Positions 52,993 to 61,972 of a stretch of 64,000 nt of DNA are shown here, in pieces. Source of the DNA: Microbacterium testaceum StLB037 (GTDB lineage: Bacteria > Actinomycetota > Actinomycetes > Actinomycetales > Microbacteriaceae); contig NZ_FNJN01000003.1 in NCBI RefSeq assembly GCF_900104345.1, forward strand, positions 496,001-560,000, written 5' to 3'. A program made the position numbers and the translations under genes. The notes beneath the pieces were generated by a model, which did not search any database, was not told where the DNA came from, and saw nothing but the letters and a program-made list of their open reading frames with translations. Every line of letters starts with the position of its first letter. Positions within the stretch are counted from its first letter, which is position 1.

Positions 52993-55053
52993 TTACGCGG
53001 CGACCGTGGCTGCGGGAGCAGCCTCGGTGACGGCGGCGTCCTGCGTGCTGCGGCCGATGCCCTTGAGGGCGACGACGATCAGCGCTGTCACGACGGTACC
53101 CGCCACGATTGCGAGGGCGAAACCCCAGAAGGGGTTGATCGCGAAGAAGACGAAGATGCCTCCGTGAGGTGCGAACGACTGCACCGAGAGCAGCATGCTC
53201 AGACCACCCGTGATAGCGCCACCGACCATCGACGCGGGGATGACGCGCAGCGGGTCGGCCGCGGCGAACGGGATCGCGCCCTCGGAGATGAACGACGCAC
53301 CGAGCAGCCACGCGGCCGCGCCGTTCTCGCGCTCGACCGGGGTGAACTTCTTGCGGGCGAGCAGCGTCGAGGCGAGGGCCATCGCGAGCGGGGGCACCAT
53401 GCCGGCGGCCATGACGGCCGCCATGATCAGGTACGGGGTGGTGTTCGTCTGGGTCGCGGCGGCGAGCCCCGTGGTGGCGAAGACGTACGCCACCTTGTTG
53501 ACGGGTCCACCGAGGTCGAAGCACATCATCAGACCGAGGATGACGCCGAGCACGATGGCTCCGGCACCGCTGGCGGCGAGCGAGGTCAGACCGTCGGTGA
53601 GCGCCGCCATGAGGGCCGCGATCGGACGACCGAGGAACAGGATCATGAGCCCCGAGGCGAAGATCGAACCGAGGAACGGCACGATGACCACGGGCATGAG
53701 GCCGCGGAGCCAGCGGGGCGCGTCGAAGCGACCGAGCCACCAGGCGATGAAGCCCGCGAGCAGACCACCGATGATGCCGCCGATGAAGCCGGCGTTCATG
53801 AGCACGGCGACGGCACCGGCGACGAAGCCGGGCGCGATGCCGGGGCGGTCGGCGATCGCGTAGGCGATGAAGCCCGCGAGCACGGCGACGATGAAGCCCA
53901 TCGACGTGGCGCCGATCATGAAGGCGACCGACCCGAGGTACTGACCCACCGGGCCGAACGACGAGGTGATGTTCTCGGTCGGCAGGTCCCAGAGCGAGTT
54001 CTGGATGATGACGTTCGCGGCGTTCTTGGTGACTTCGTAGCCACCGAGCAGGAAGCCGAGCGCGATGAGCAGACCACCACCGGCGACGAACGGGATCATG
54101 TAGCTGACACCCGTCAGCAGCCAGCGCTGGATGCGGCGCCCCACCGACTGCTGCGCGACGGGGGCGTCCGGAGCGGATGCCGCGGCGCCACCGCCCTGCA
54201 CGCGAGCGGCGTTCGGGTTCTCGCTGGCGGCGAGGGCCTCGGCGATGAGCTGCTTCGGCTGCTCGATGCCGCGCTTGACGCCCGCGCGGACGACGGGCTT
54301 GCCCGCGAAGCGCTGCGGCTCGCGCACGTCGACGTCGACCGCGAAGATCACGGCGTCGGCGTCGTCGATCACGCTCTGCGGAAGGGCCTTGTAGCCGCTC
54401 GAGCCCTGCGGTTCGACGATGAGCTCGACGCCCTCGGTCTCGGCGCCGGCGGCGGTGAGCGCGTCGGCGGCCATGAAGGTGTGGGCGATGCCCGTGGCGC
54501 ACGCGGTGACGGCGACGATCTTCTTGGTTTTGGTGGCGGTGCGGGCCTCGGCGCGCGTGGCCGCGGGCGCTGCCGCCGCCGGGGCTGCCGCGGGTGCGGC
54601 GGCCGGGGTGATGGCAGCCGTGATGAGCGTCACGGCCTCGGCGGGCGTCTGCGCGGAACGCAGGCCCGACATGAAGTCGTTGTTCATGAGGCTGCGGGCC
54701 AGCTGTGACAGCACCGAGAGGTGAGCCTCGTCGGCACCCTCGGGCGCCGCGATGAGGAACACGATGTCGGCGGGTCCGTCGGGGGCACCGAAGTCGACGC
54801 CGGGCGTGAGCCGCGCGAAGGCGAGGGTGGGCTCGGTGACCGAGGCGCTGCGCGCGTGCGGGATGCCGATGCCGCCGGGCAGGCCGGTCTCGTCCTTCTG
54901 CTCACGCGCCCACGCGTCGTCGAACAGCTCTTGGGCACTGCGCGCGCGGCCCTGCGCGACGACGCGCTCGGCGAGAGCACGGATCACCGACTGCTTGTCG
55001 GTGCCCAGGGGCGCGTCGAGAGTGACGAGCTCCGGAGTGATGATGTCGGACAT
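52993..55053 (-). CDS. fruA: PTS fructose transporter, EIIABC
   Basis: FruA imports fructose as fructose-1-phosphate. The 686-residue fusion has, in order, IIA with H66 (GIGIPHARS), an Ala/Pro linker (about 148-170), IIB with the phosphocysteine C185 (TACATGIAHTF) and IIC with 8-10 membrane spans (about 310-670), including SFISEGAIPFAAADP. All phosphorylation residues are present. It lies between fruK (18 bp) and ptsH (27 bp); its product is the substrate of FruK. Confidence 0.95.
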   Translation of the reverse strand: MSDIITPELVTLDAPLGTDKQSVIRALAERVVAQGRARSAQELFDDAWAREQKDETGLPGGIGIPHARSASVTEPTLAFARLTPGVDFGAPDGPADIVFLIAAPEGADEAHLSVLSQLARSLMNNDFMSGLRSAQTPAEAVTLITAAITPAAAPAAAPAAAAPAATRAEARTATKTKKIVAVTACATGIAHTFMAADALTAAGAETEGVELIVEPQGSSGYKALPQSVIDDADAVIFAVDVDVREPQRFAGKPVVRAGVKRGIEQPKQLIAEALAASENPNAARVQGGGAAASAPDAPVAQQSVGRRIQRWLLTGVSYMIPFVAGGGLLIALGFLLGGYEVTKNAANVIIQNSLWDLPTENITSSFGPVGQYLGSVAFMIGATSMGFIVAVLAGFIAYAIADRPGIAPGFVAGAVAVLMNAGFIGGIIGGLLAGFIAWWLGRFDAPRWLRGLMPVVIVPFLGSIFASGLMILFLGRPIAALMAALTDGLTSLAASGAGAIVLGVILGLMMCFDLGGPVNKVAYVFATTGLAAATQTNTTPYLIMAAVMAAGMVPPLAMALASTLLARKKFTPVERENGAAAWLLGASFISEGAIPFAAADPLRVIPASMVGGAITGGLSMLLSVQSFAPHGGIFVFFAINPFWGFALAIVAGTVVTALIVVALKGIGRSTQDAAVTEAAPAATVAA

Positions 55054-55071
55054 TGTCAGTGACCTCCGTGG

Positions 55072-56037
55072 TCAGGATGTTGCGATGGGGGTGGGGAATT
55101 CGGTGACGGCGATCGGCCCCGCGGGCAGATCGTCGGGGGTCGGCGCCTGCGTGCCGGGCAGAGTGGCGGCGGCCGCTCCGTAGGCGATGCTGCGCGCGAG
55201 ACGGTCGGGCGCGGTCGCGCCCTCGAGGTCGGCGAGCAGGTAGCCGGCGAGCGAGCTGTCGCCCGCGCCGACGGTGCTGGCGACCTGGATGCGGGGGGCG
55301 CGACCGCGCCAGGTTCCGTCAGCCGTGAAGAGCAGGGCGCCGTCAGCGCCGAGGGTCACGAGGGCGGATGCCACGCGGCCCGGAACCAGCGTGCGTGCGC
55401 GGCGCGAGGCGGCGTCGTGCACGTCGTCGTCGGCTGCGGGGTCTTCGCCGACGAGTTCGGCGAGCTCCTCGTGGTTGGGCTTGATGAGGTCGGGGCGGGC
55501 GGTGGCGACGACGGCGCTGAGCGCCGGCCCGGAGGCATCGACAGCGATGAGCGGGGCGGCGGCGCCCCAGCGCTCGCGCACCGCGGCGATGAGGTCGGCG
55601 TAGAACGACACCGGCACTCCGGGCGGAAGCGAGCCGGCGAGGACGAGCCAGGTCGCGCCCTGCGACGCGGCGACGACGCCCGCGACGAGGGCGTCGGCTT
55701 CGGCCGCCGAGAGTTCGGCACCCGGCAGGTTGAGCTTGGTCGTCTCGCCCGCCGGGTCGGTGATCGTGAGGTTCGCCCGGGCCCGACCGGCCACCTCGAT
55801 CGCGTCGAGGGCGATGCCGGTGTCTTCGAGGAGCATCCGGTAGGGGTCGTGGGCGTTGACCGGCACCACGGCGCGCGCGGGGGCTCCCGCGGCCGAGACG
55901 ACGCGGGCGACGTTCACGCCCTTGCCTCCGGCGTCTTCGCGCGACGACAGGGCGCGCTGCACCTCGCCGGGCTGCAGGGCCTCGGACAGGACGACGGCGC
56001 GGTCGGCGGACGGGTTGGCGGTCAGAGTGACGATCAT
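55072..56037 (-). CDS. fruK: 1-phosphofructokinase
   Basis: FruK phosphorylates fructose-1-phosphate to the 1,6-bisphosphate. The 321-residue PfkB-family enzyme has LTANPSADRAVVL, the GGKGVNVARV loop, and the catalytic Asp in VGAGDSSLAGYL (about residue 263). Its ATG overlaps the fruR stop as ATGA. The context with fruA and ptsH fixes the substrate as fructose-1-phosphate rather than tagatose or other sugars. Confidence 0.94.
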   Translation of the reverse strand: MIVTLTANPSADRAVVLSEALQPGEVQRALSSREDAGGKGVNVARVVSAAGAPARAVVPVNAHDPYRMLLEDTGIALDAIEVAGRARANLTITDPAGETTKLNLPGAELSAAEADALVAGVVAASQGATWLVLAGSLPPGVPVSFYADLIAAVRERWGAAAPLIAVDASGPALSAVVATARPDLIKPNHEELAELVGEDPAADDDVHDAASRRARTLVPGRVASALVTLGADGALLFTADGTWRGRAPRIQVASTVGAGDSSLAGYLLADLEGATAPDRLARSIAYGAAAATLPGTQAPTPDDLPAGPIAVTEFPTPIATS

Positions 56038-56819
56038 GCGACGCGCACCTCGATGTCGGCGGCCGCGAGGGCCTCGGAAAGGGCCGCCGGAGGGGCGGCG
56101 TCGGTCACGAGCACGTCGAGCTCGTCGAGTCGGGCGAAGCGGACGAGCAGCTCTTCACCGAACTTCGCCGCGTCTGCGAGGAGGACCACGCGACGGGCGG
56201 ACTGGATGATGGCCGCCTTGACCGCGGCCTCTTCGGGGTCGGGGGTGCTGAGTCCGAAACCGGCGCTGAGACCGTTCGTTCCGACGAACGCGATATCCGG
56301 ACGCAGTTGTCCGATCGCGCGGACGGTGTGCGCTCCGACCGCGGCCGCGGTGACGCCGCGCACGCGCCCGCCGATGGTGGTGAGCGAGAGACGCTCCTCT
56401 CCGGCGAGCAGGTGTGCGGCTTCGAGGGAGTGCGTGACCACCTCGACACCGCCGATGCCCGCTCCGAGAGCGGCGGGAAGGAGCGAGGCGACCTCGGCGG
56501 GGGTCGTGCCGGCGTCGACGAAGATCGAGCCGCGGAAGTCCGGTCCGAGCAGAGACACGGCTTCGGTGGCGATCGCGCGCTTGGCATCGCGGTGGCGCTC
56601 GCGGCGCTCGGTGAGGGGGGACTCAGCAGTGCTGGCGCGACCGATGTCGACCGCCCCGCCGTGGACGCGGCGCAGGGATCCGAGCGACTCGAGGCGGTCC
56701 AGGTCGCGGCGGACGGTCTCGGTCGTGACGTCGAAGCGGCGGGCGAGGTCGACGACGCTGACGCGTCCGACGTCGCGCAGTTCGCGCTCTATGAGCTGCT
56801 GGCGCTCCATTGCGTACAC
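56034..56819 (-). CDS. fruR: DeoR-family regulator of the fructose operon
   Basis: A 261-residue repressor. The N-terminal DeoR helix-turn-helix is at about residues 4-60 (RQQLIERELRDVGRVSVVDL, RFDVTTETVRRDLDRLE) and the sugar-phosphate sensor domain at 75-255, with VDAGTTPAEVASLLP and FVGTNGLSAGFGLSTPD. DeoR proteins next to fruK usually respond to fructose-1-phosphate. The GTG at 56819 has AAGGGG at six bases; the ATG at 56810 is an alternative. The operon probably is autoregulated at the repeats just upstream. Confidence 0.9.
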   Translation of the reverse strand: MYAMERQQLIERELRDVGRVSVVDLARRFDVTTETVRRDLDRLESLGSLRRVHGGAVDIGRASTAESPLTERRERHRDAKRAIATEAVSLLGPDFRGSIFVDAGTTPAEVASLLPAALGAGIGGVEVVTHSLEAAHLLAGEERLSLTTIGGRVRGVTAAAVGAHTVRAIGQLRPDIAFVGTNGLSAGFGLSTPDPEEAAVKAAIIQSARRVVLLADAAKFGEELLVRFARLDELDVLVTDAAPPAALSEALAAADIEVRVA

Positions 56820-56863
56820 GGGAATCCCCTTCGAAGATTCCCACACGATACAACACGAAACCA
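56820..56863 (-). promoter_or_regulatory. fruR leader with operator-like repeats
   Basis: GGGAATC and GATTCCC (56820-56842) form a hairpin with the ribosome binding site in its loop. Beyond it two ACACGA units 10 bases apart (56844 and 56854) make helix-phased direct repeats, a plausible DeoR-type site. Role is inferred. Confidence 0.4.
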
Positions 56864-56956
56864 CACACGGCAGCAGAAATGCGAACGGGGAAAGCAATCC
56901 AGCGACAGCGCGATTTGCCACACGAACGAAGAACCGCGACTCGGCCGCGCAGAAAG

Positions 56957-56975
56957 TGAGGCTATCCTTACCTTT
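56957..56975. promoter_or_regulatory. IdeR/DtxR-type iron box
   Basis: TGAGGCTATCCTTACCTTT resembles the actinobacterial iron box TTAGGTTAGGCTAACCTAA: the central AGGCTATCCTTACCT matches at most positions. It covers TATCCT (56963-56968), a possible -10 for the binding-protein gene that starts 48 bases later. Iron-loaded repressor here would shut down the uptake operon. Confidence 0.8.
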
Positions 56976-57022
56976 GGTCCGCCGTCGGGCCGCTCGTTCC
57001 ACGATCCCTACGGAGTTCCCGG

Positions 57023-58069
57023 ATGCCACGCGCCCGCGCCCTCGCCTTCCCCCTCGTCCTGCTGACCGCCGCAGCCGCTCTGACCGGCTGCGGAGCGTCG
57101 GAGGTCGTTCCCGAAGCCTCCGCCACCTCGGCCGGAGAGGGCGCCACGGTCTACCCCCTGACGCTGGAGAACTGCGGGCGCGAGATCACGGTCGATCAGG
57201 CCCCCAGCCGCGTGGTCTCGCTCGACCAGGACTCCACCGAGATCCTGCTGTCGCTGGGGCTCCAGGACCGCATGGTCGGCACGGCATCCTGGACCGATCC
57301 TGTCCTGGACTCGCTCGCCGAGGCGAACGCCGCCATTCCCCGTTTGTCCGACAACGCCCCCTCGTACGAGGCCGTGCTCGGAACCGATCCCGATTTCGTC
57401 ACCGCCTCGTTCGGCCGCCACTTCGCCCAGGGTGGCGTCGCCACGCGGGATCGCTTCGCCGAGACCGGTATCGCCTCCTACCTCTCCCCCACCGACTGCG
57501 ACGGAGACGTGAGCTTCAACGCGGGCGGAAAGCGGACCACCCCGCTGACGATCGACGCGCTGTACGGCGAGATCCGCGACCTCGCCCGCGTCTTCGACGT
57601 CTCGGATCGCGGCGAGGCGCTGATCTCCTCGCTGCAGCAGCGGGCCGCCGCCGCGACCGAGGGCATCGACTTCGAGGGCCACAGCGTCGCCTTCTGGTTC
57701 GCCGACACCAAGACCCCCTACGTCGCGGGCGGATTCTCGAACGCCGCACTCCTGGCATCCACCACCAAGATGACCAACGTGTTCGCCGGGCAGACCGACG
57801 ACTGGCCCGCGGTCGGGTGGGAGAGCATGGTCTCGGCCGACCCTGACGTGCTGGTGCTGGGCGACCTGCAGCGGGACCGCTTCCCGGGCGACCGGCTCGC
57901 CGACAAGATCGCGTTCCTCGAGAGCGACCCGCTCACCAGCACCATGACCGCCGTGAAGGAGAAGCGGTACATCGCGCTGCACGGCGCGGAACTGAACCCC
58001 TCGATCCGCTTCGTCGACGCGCTCGACAAGATCCGCGCCTGGTGGGACGAGAACGGGAGCACGCTCTGA
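57023..58069 (+). CDS. iron-siderophore ABC transporter substrate-binding lipoprotein
   Basis: A 348-residue lipoprotein with lipobox LTGC ending at Cys23. The periplasmic-binding-protein type III fold is visible in ITVDQAPSRVVSLDQDSTEI and the long central helix; AFWFADTKTPYVAGG and WESMVSADPDVLVLGD are typical of the FepB/FhuD group. Two Cys (CGREIT and DCDGDV) may pair. It heads a three-gene import operon behind an iron box. The siderophore cannot be named. The ATG at 57023 is backed by the box spacing. Confidence 0.9.
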   Translation: MPRARALAFPLVLLTAAAALTGCGASEVVPEASATSAGEGATVYPLTLENCGREITVDQAPSRVVSLDQDSTEILLSLGLQDRMVGTASWTDPVLDSLAEANAAIPRLSDNAPSYEAVLGTDPDFVTASFGRHFAQGGVATRDRFAETGIASYLSPTDCDGDVSFNAGGKRTTPLTIDALYGEIRDLARVFDVSDRGEALISSLQQRAAAATEGIDFEGHSVAFWFADTKTPYVAGGFSNAALLASTTKMTNVFAGQTDDWPAVGWESMVSADPDVLVLGDLQRDRFPGDRLADKIAFLESDPLTSTMTAVKEKRYIALHGAELNPSIRFVDALDKIRAWWDENGSTL

Positions 58070-59121
58070 GCGCGCCCGTCGTCTCGCGGGCCCGACTCGG
58101 TCGGGGTTCCGCGGGACTCGGCATCCTGCTCGCTCTCGCCGGCCTCGTCGTCCTGGTGATCTCGGTGGGTGTCGCGGTCACGCTCGGCCCCGCCGACGTG
58201 TCGCTGGTGAACGTGCGCGACGTGCTGCTGAACCACCTCGGTCTCGCCGACATCCCGGTCAAGGCCGCGAAGAACGCCATCGTGTGGGAGGAGCGTCTCC
58301 CCCGCGCCCTGGTCGCCGCCTGCGCCGGGGCAGGTCTCGCGCTCTGCGGGGTCGTCATGCAGTCGCTGCTGCGCAACCCGCTCGCCGAGCCGTTCGTGCT
58401 GGGCGTGTCGTCGGGGGCGTCGACCGGCGCGGTCGTGATCGGCGTGCTCGGGATCGGCGGCGGGGTCCTCGGCCTGTCGGGCGGAGCCTTCGTCGGCGCA
58501 CTGGTCGCGTTCGGTCTCGTGCTGCTGCTGTCGCGCTTCACCTCGGGCGGTACCTCGGGCGTCATCCTGGCCGGTGTCGCCAGCACGCAGTTCTTCTCGG
58601 CGCTGACCTCTCTCGTCGTGTTCGCGGTCGCCGACAGCGACGAGACGCGGGGCGTGATGTTCTGGCTCCTCGGCTCGCTCGAGGGCATGCGCTGGGACAA
58701 GGTCGTCCTGTGCGCCGTCGTGGTCGTCGTCGGGGGTGCGGTGTGCCTGTTCGCGGCACGCGCCCTCGATGCCTTCACGTTCGGCGACGACGTGGCCGCC
58801 TCGCTCGGCATTCCCGTCGCCCGCACCCGCGTCGGGCTGCTCATCGTGACGGCCCTCATGACCGCGGCCCTGGTCAGCGTCGTCGGCGCGGTCGGCTTCG
58901 TCGGCCTCGTCGTGCCGCACGCCGTCCGCCTGCTGGTCGGCCAGCGTCACATGCGCGTGGTCCCGCTCGCGGCGGTCGTCGGCGCCGTGTTCATGGTGTG
59001 GGTGGATGCCGCGACGCGCACGCTCTTCGCTCCGACGCCCCTGCCGGTCGGGGTCGGGACGGCGATCGTCGGCGTCCCCGTCTTCGTCGCTCTGCTCGTT
59101 CGACGGAGGGGACGCGCATGA
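58042..59121 (+). CDS. iron-siderophore ABC transporter permease (FecCD family)
   Basis: A membrane permease of about 359 residues with about ten spans. FecCD marks are RLPRALVAACAGAGLALCGV, RNPLAEPFVLGVSSGAS and VGFVGLVVPHAVRLLVG. The GTG at 58042 overlaps the previous gene by 28 bases with a weak binding site. A CTG at 58066 overlaps the stop as CTGA with GGGAG five bases before it, and gives a typical length, so the true start may be that CTG. A single permease implies a homodimer. Confidence 0.9.
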   Translation: MGREREHALSAPVVSRARLGRGSAGLGILLALAGLVVLVISVGVAVTLGPADVSLVNVRDVLLNHLGLADIPVKAAKNAIVWEERLPRALVAACAGAGLALCGVVMQSLLRNPLAEPFVLGVSSGASTGAVVIGVLGIGGGVLGLSGGAFVGALVAFGLVLLLSRFTSGGTSGVILAGVASTQFFSALTSLVVFAVADSDETRGVMFWLLGSLEGMRWDKVVLCAVVVVVGGAVCLFAARALDAFTFGDDVAASLGIPVARTRVGLLIVTALMTAALVSVVGAVGFVGLVVPHAVRLLVGQRHMRVVPLAAVVGAVFMVWVDAATRTLFAPTPLPVGVGTAIVGVPVFVALLVRRRGRA

Positions 59122-59891
59122 CGCTCGAAACCCGCGAGGTGCGCTGGACGCGCGGGGGAACCCTCGTCGTCGACGGCGTCTCGCTGCATCCCGACCCCGG
59201 GACCACCGTGGGTCTGCTCGGGCCCAACGGCTCGGGCAAGTCTTCGCTGCTGCGCCTGCTGCAGGGCGCGGCGCGGCCGGACTCCGGCGAGGTCCTGCTC
59301 GACGAGCGGCCGCTGACGCAGTGGCGCCGCCGCGATCTCGCCCGCACGGTCGCGGTGGTCACGCAGCACGCCGAGACCGACGCCGACATCATGGTCCGCG
59401 ATGTCGTGCGCCTCGGTCGCACTCCGCACCGCCCGATCTGGGGCGGGTCGACCAGCGGCGACGAGGAGGCGATCGCCGCGGCGCTCGAGCGGGTCGCCCT
59501 GACGGACAAGGCCGACCGCCTCTGGCACACCCTGTCCGGTGGAGAGCGTCAGCGTGCGCAGATCGCCCGCGCCCTGGCGCAGGAGCCCCGCGAGCTGCTG
59601 CTCGACGAGCCGACGAACCACCTCGACATCCGTCACCAGCTCGACGTGCTGGCATTGGTCGCTGCCCTGCCGGTGACGAGCATCATCGCCCTGCACGACC
59701 TCAACCTCGCGGCGACCTATTGCGACAGCGTGCTCGTCTTGCGCGAGGGCGCCGTCGTCGCCGCGGGAGCCCCCGCCGAAGTGCTCACGCCGGCGCTCAT
59801 CGCCGAGGTGTACGAGGTGAGGGCGAGAGTGATCCCGGATGCCGAGACCGGGCGCTCCACGATCCTGTTCGACGGGCCGCTGGCATCCTGA
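59118..59891 (+). CDS. iron-siderophore ABC transporter ATP-binding protein
   Basis: The 257-residue ATPase of the importer. Walker A GPNGSGKSS is at 35-43, the signature LSGGERQRAQIARAL at about 138-152, Walker B LLLDEPTNHLD at about 158-168, and the switch His in IALHDLNLAA. The ATG overlaps the permease stop as ATGA with GGAGGGG before it. It completes the binding protein, permease and ATPase set under one iron box. Confidence 0.94.
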   Translation: MTLETREVRWTRGGTLVVDGVSLHPDPGTTVGLLGPNGSGKSSLLRLLQGAARPDSGEVLLDERPLTQWRRRDLARTVAVVTQHAETDADIMVRDVVRLGRTPHRPIWGGSTSGDEEAIAAALERVALTDKADRLWHTLSGGERQRAQIARALAQEPRELLLDEPTNHLDIRHQLDVLALVAALPVTSIIALHDLNLAATYCDSVLVLREGAVVAAGAPAEVLTPALIAEVYEVRARVIPDAETGRSTILFDGPLAS

Positions 59892-59909
59892 TCCCTTCCG
59901 TCCACCCTC

Positions 59910-60362
59910 TCAGGGGGCGATGACGGAGAGGGTGAAGCGGAGGGTCTTGCCGTCCGGGCCCGTGAGGGTGGCCGCCGTCTGACCGATCTCGTGCGGCAGG
60001 AAGCCGGGGCGGAACACCGAACCCTCGGAAGGCCCTCCCGGGGAGAAGTCGGCGATCGCCACGTCGGCCGTCGACCCGGTCCATTCGGCCTCGGTGCCGT
60101 CGGGGACCGCGAGCACGAGCGAGGTGCCGATCTTCACGGTCGCGTCCTTGCCGTCGAGGTCCTCGGGAGAGACGACCGTGGGGGCGAAGGCCTGGTCGTC
60201 CACCGACGCGGCGGGACTCGGAGCGTCCGCCGCGGGCGCGACGGGAGTGTCGGATGCCGCGGGCGCGCAGCCCGCGAGCAGGACGCCGACCGTGACGACC
60301 AGGGCGAGCCGAAGAGCGAGGGAGCGCTTCACGAGGACCTTCTTCCGCGAGGAGGGAGACAT
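59910..60362 (-). CDS. small lipoprotein, unknown
   Basis: A 150-residue lipoprotein. The signal is basic (SSRKKVLVKR), hydrophobic at 16-30, with lipobox LAGC ending at Cys32. The mature part has a Pro/Ala linker and a strand-rich domain with VKIGTSLVLAVPDGTEAEW and HEIGQTAATLTGPDGKTLRF. It resembles proteins with an Ig-like or MSP-like fold but no family is certain. It converges with the iron ATPase and stands alone. Confidence 0.75.
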   Translation of the reverse strand: MSPSSRKKVLVKRSLALRLALVVTVGVLLAGCAPAASDTPVAPAADAPSPAASVDDQAFAPTVVSPEDLDGKDATVKIGTSLVLAVPDGTEAEWTGSTADVAIADFSPGGPSEGSVFRPGFLPHEIGQTAATLTGPDGKTLRFTLSVIAP

Positions 60363-60424
60363 CCTGCGTCCCCGCTCGGATGCTAACCCGCGAAGTCTTT
60401 GATCGCGCCGAGCGCGCGCCGGGT

Positions 60425-60607
60425 TCAGTCGCCGAGAGGGATCTCGACCGAGGTCACCGAAGAACCGTCGAGGTCGAGCAGCCCGGGAACGGCCGCGGGG
60501 TGCTCATCGTCGGGCAGGAGTTCGGCCCGGGTCTTCGGCCGCGCCGGTTCGCCGGGGAGCCCGGCCCACTCGCTCGGTTCCTCGGGTCGCTGTACGAAGA
60601 GTCCCAT
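60425..60607 (-). CDS. 60-residue small protein, unknown
   Basis: A short protein opening GLFVQRPEEPSEWAGLPGEP and ending VTSVEIPLGD, rich in Pro and Glu with no signal or Cys. I have an impression of similar short proteins in other actinobacteria, with the same Trp-Ala-Gly-Leu-Pro core, but cannot confirm it. AGAGG precedes the ATG at about eight bases. It lies 27 bases past the esterase stop and may be co-transcribed with it. Confidence 0.6.
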   Translation of the reverse strand: MGLFVQRPEEPSEWAGLPGEPARPKTRAELLPDDEHPAAVPGLLDLDGSSVTSVEIPLGD

Positions 60608-60634
60608 GGAGCCATCCTCTCGCCGATCCGCCGT

Positions 60635-61558
60635 TCACGGCAGAGGGTGAGCTGTGAAGAAGGTTTCGATCAGGGTCGTCGCGTCAACGTGTTCGCCCGA
60701 CCCCGGGGCGCCGGGCCACACGTGCCCTCCCCCGTCGATCCGGTAGTGCACGAGGGCGACATGGTCCCGGCATCCCGTCCAGCTCTGCTTCTCGACCCCC
60801 GTGGAGACCGTCTCCGACCGTGGCTCCGGGGTGCACCCGTTGCGGGCCACGAGCTGCGACAGCCACAGCGTCACCGGAACGACCCCGGCGTCGTGGCGGG
60901 TGCCGCCGTCATAGGGGATGACGTCGTCCGCGGTGCCGTGGAACTCGATGACGGGGACCGGCCGGGCATCCGGGCACGGTGGGTTGGTCGCGGGGTACAC
61001 GGCTCCCGAGACCACCGCGAACGCGGCGATGCGCTCGGGCAGAGCGCACGAGAGCAGCGAGACGAACCCTCCGCCATTGGACATTCCCGCCGCGAACACG
61101 CGCGCGGTGTCGATGCACAGACGCGATTCCACGTCGTCGAGCACCGCCGTGGTGAAGGCCACGTCATCGGCGCCGGACGAGTACGGCGCTCCTTGCCAGC
61201 CCGTGCCGACGGCGGAACTGGCGGGCTGAGGGTAGACGACCACCGCACCGCTGTCGTTCAATCCGACCTCGCGCTCGAGTTCGCCGACCGGCGCGCGATA
61301 CCCGGCGAACCCCAGGATGAGCGGCGACGGTGTGGTGCCGTCGTGGCCGGCGGGCACGTGGACGTCGAAGAGGCGGTCCTCGCCCGCGACGGTCAACGAC
61401 AGCCGTGTCGTCTCGCCCGAGGGGAGACTCGAAGCCGCGGCGCACGCCGACGTCGATGTGGGGCTGGCCTCTCGCGGAGCCGCGGGCGAGGCGCTGCAGC
61501 CCGCCATCAGCACGGCCACGAGCGAGACGACCACGAGAAAAGGGACGCGGGGGCGCAT
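60635..61558 (-). CDS. secreted alpha/beta-hydrolase lipoprotein (feruloyl esterase / PHB depolymerase type)
   Basis: A 307-residue lipoprotein with lipobox MAGC ending at Cys21. The hydrolase core has the nucleophile elbow GMSNGG with S160, the acid D211 or D212 (GTADDVIPY) and the base H279 (GGGHVWPG). This set is that of the LpqC/PHB-depolymerase group, secreted esterases that act on polyester or feruloyl esters. Paired Cys (SRLCID, SCALPE, PPCPD, NGCTPE, TGCRD) suggest disulfides. The real substrate is unknown. Confidence 0.85.
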   Translation of the reverse strand: MRPRVPFLVVVSLVAVLMAGCSASPAAPREASPTSTSACAAASSLPSGETTRLSLTVAGEDRLFDVHVPAGHDGTTPSPLILGFAGYRAPVGELEREVGLNDSGAVVVYPQPASSAVGTGWQGAPYSSGADDVAFTTAVLDDVESRLCIDTARVFAAGMSNGGGFVSLLSCALPERIAAFAVVSGAVYPATNPPCPDARPVPVIEFHGTADDVIPYDGGTRHDAGVVPVTLWLSQLVARNGCTPEPRSETVSTGVEKQSWTGCRDHVALVHYRIDGGGHVWPGAPGSGEHVDATTLIETFFTAHPLP

Positions 61559-61624
61559 CCGGTCATCCTACGGTTCGCACCTCGATGGCCCGGAGCCGCT
61601 CACCGCCGCGGCGCGAGGTACGCG

Positions 61625-61657
61625 AAAGGCCCGGGATCTTCCGATCACCGGGCCTTT
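61625..61657 (-). terminator. terminator of tRNA-Gln
   Basis: AAAGGCCCGG and CCGGGCCTTT are perfect 10-bp arms around a 13-nt loop, nine bases past the tRNA on the minus strand, and the outer strand ends in a short T-run. Confidence 0.8.
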
Positions 61658-61665
61658 TCACAGAG

Positions 61666-61737
61666 CTGGGGTACCTGGACTCGAACCAAGAACAACGGAA
61701 CCAGAAACCGCCGTGTTGCCAATTACACCATACCCCA
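61666..61737 (-). tRNA. tRNA-Gln (CTG)
   Basis: On the minus strand acceptor TGGGGTA pairs with TACCCCA; the T arm is CTTGG-TTCGAGT-CCAGG and the anticodon loop TTCTGGT reads CTG. The stem has a U-U mismatch next to the loop. Discriminator G is followed by CT, so CCA is added later. It reads CAG. Confidence 0.93.
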
Positions 61738-61972
61738 ATGGCTTCGAGCCGTAACTCGTGCCGAGGATCAATCTTACGTGACGCGGAGCCCTGCGCCAAA
61801 CCGGCGCCCCGCTCGGCGCGTCCCGGGCGCGTCCCGGGTGACTCGTCGCCAGCCGCGCCGACGACGGAGGTTCGCTCACCGATCCGCGTCGCATCCTCTG
61901 CGTCGGGCGCCGCCGCGCGCTCGAGAACGCGCGATCCCCGCGACCGGAAGGCCACGGGGATCGGGGGGCGTC

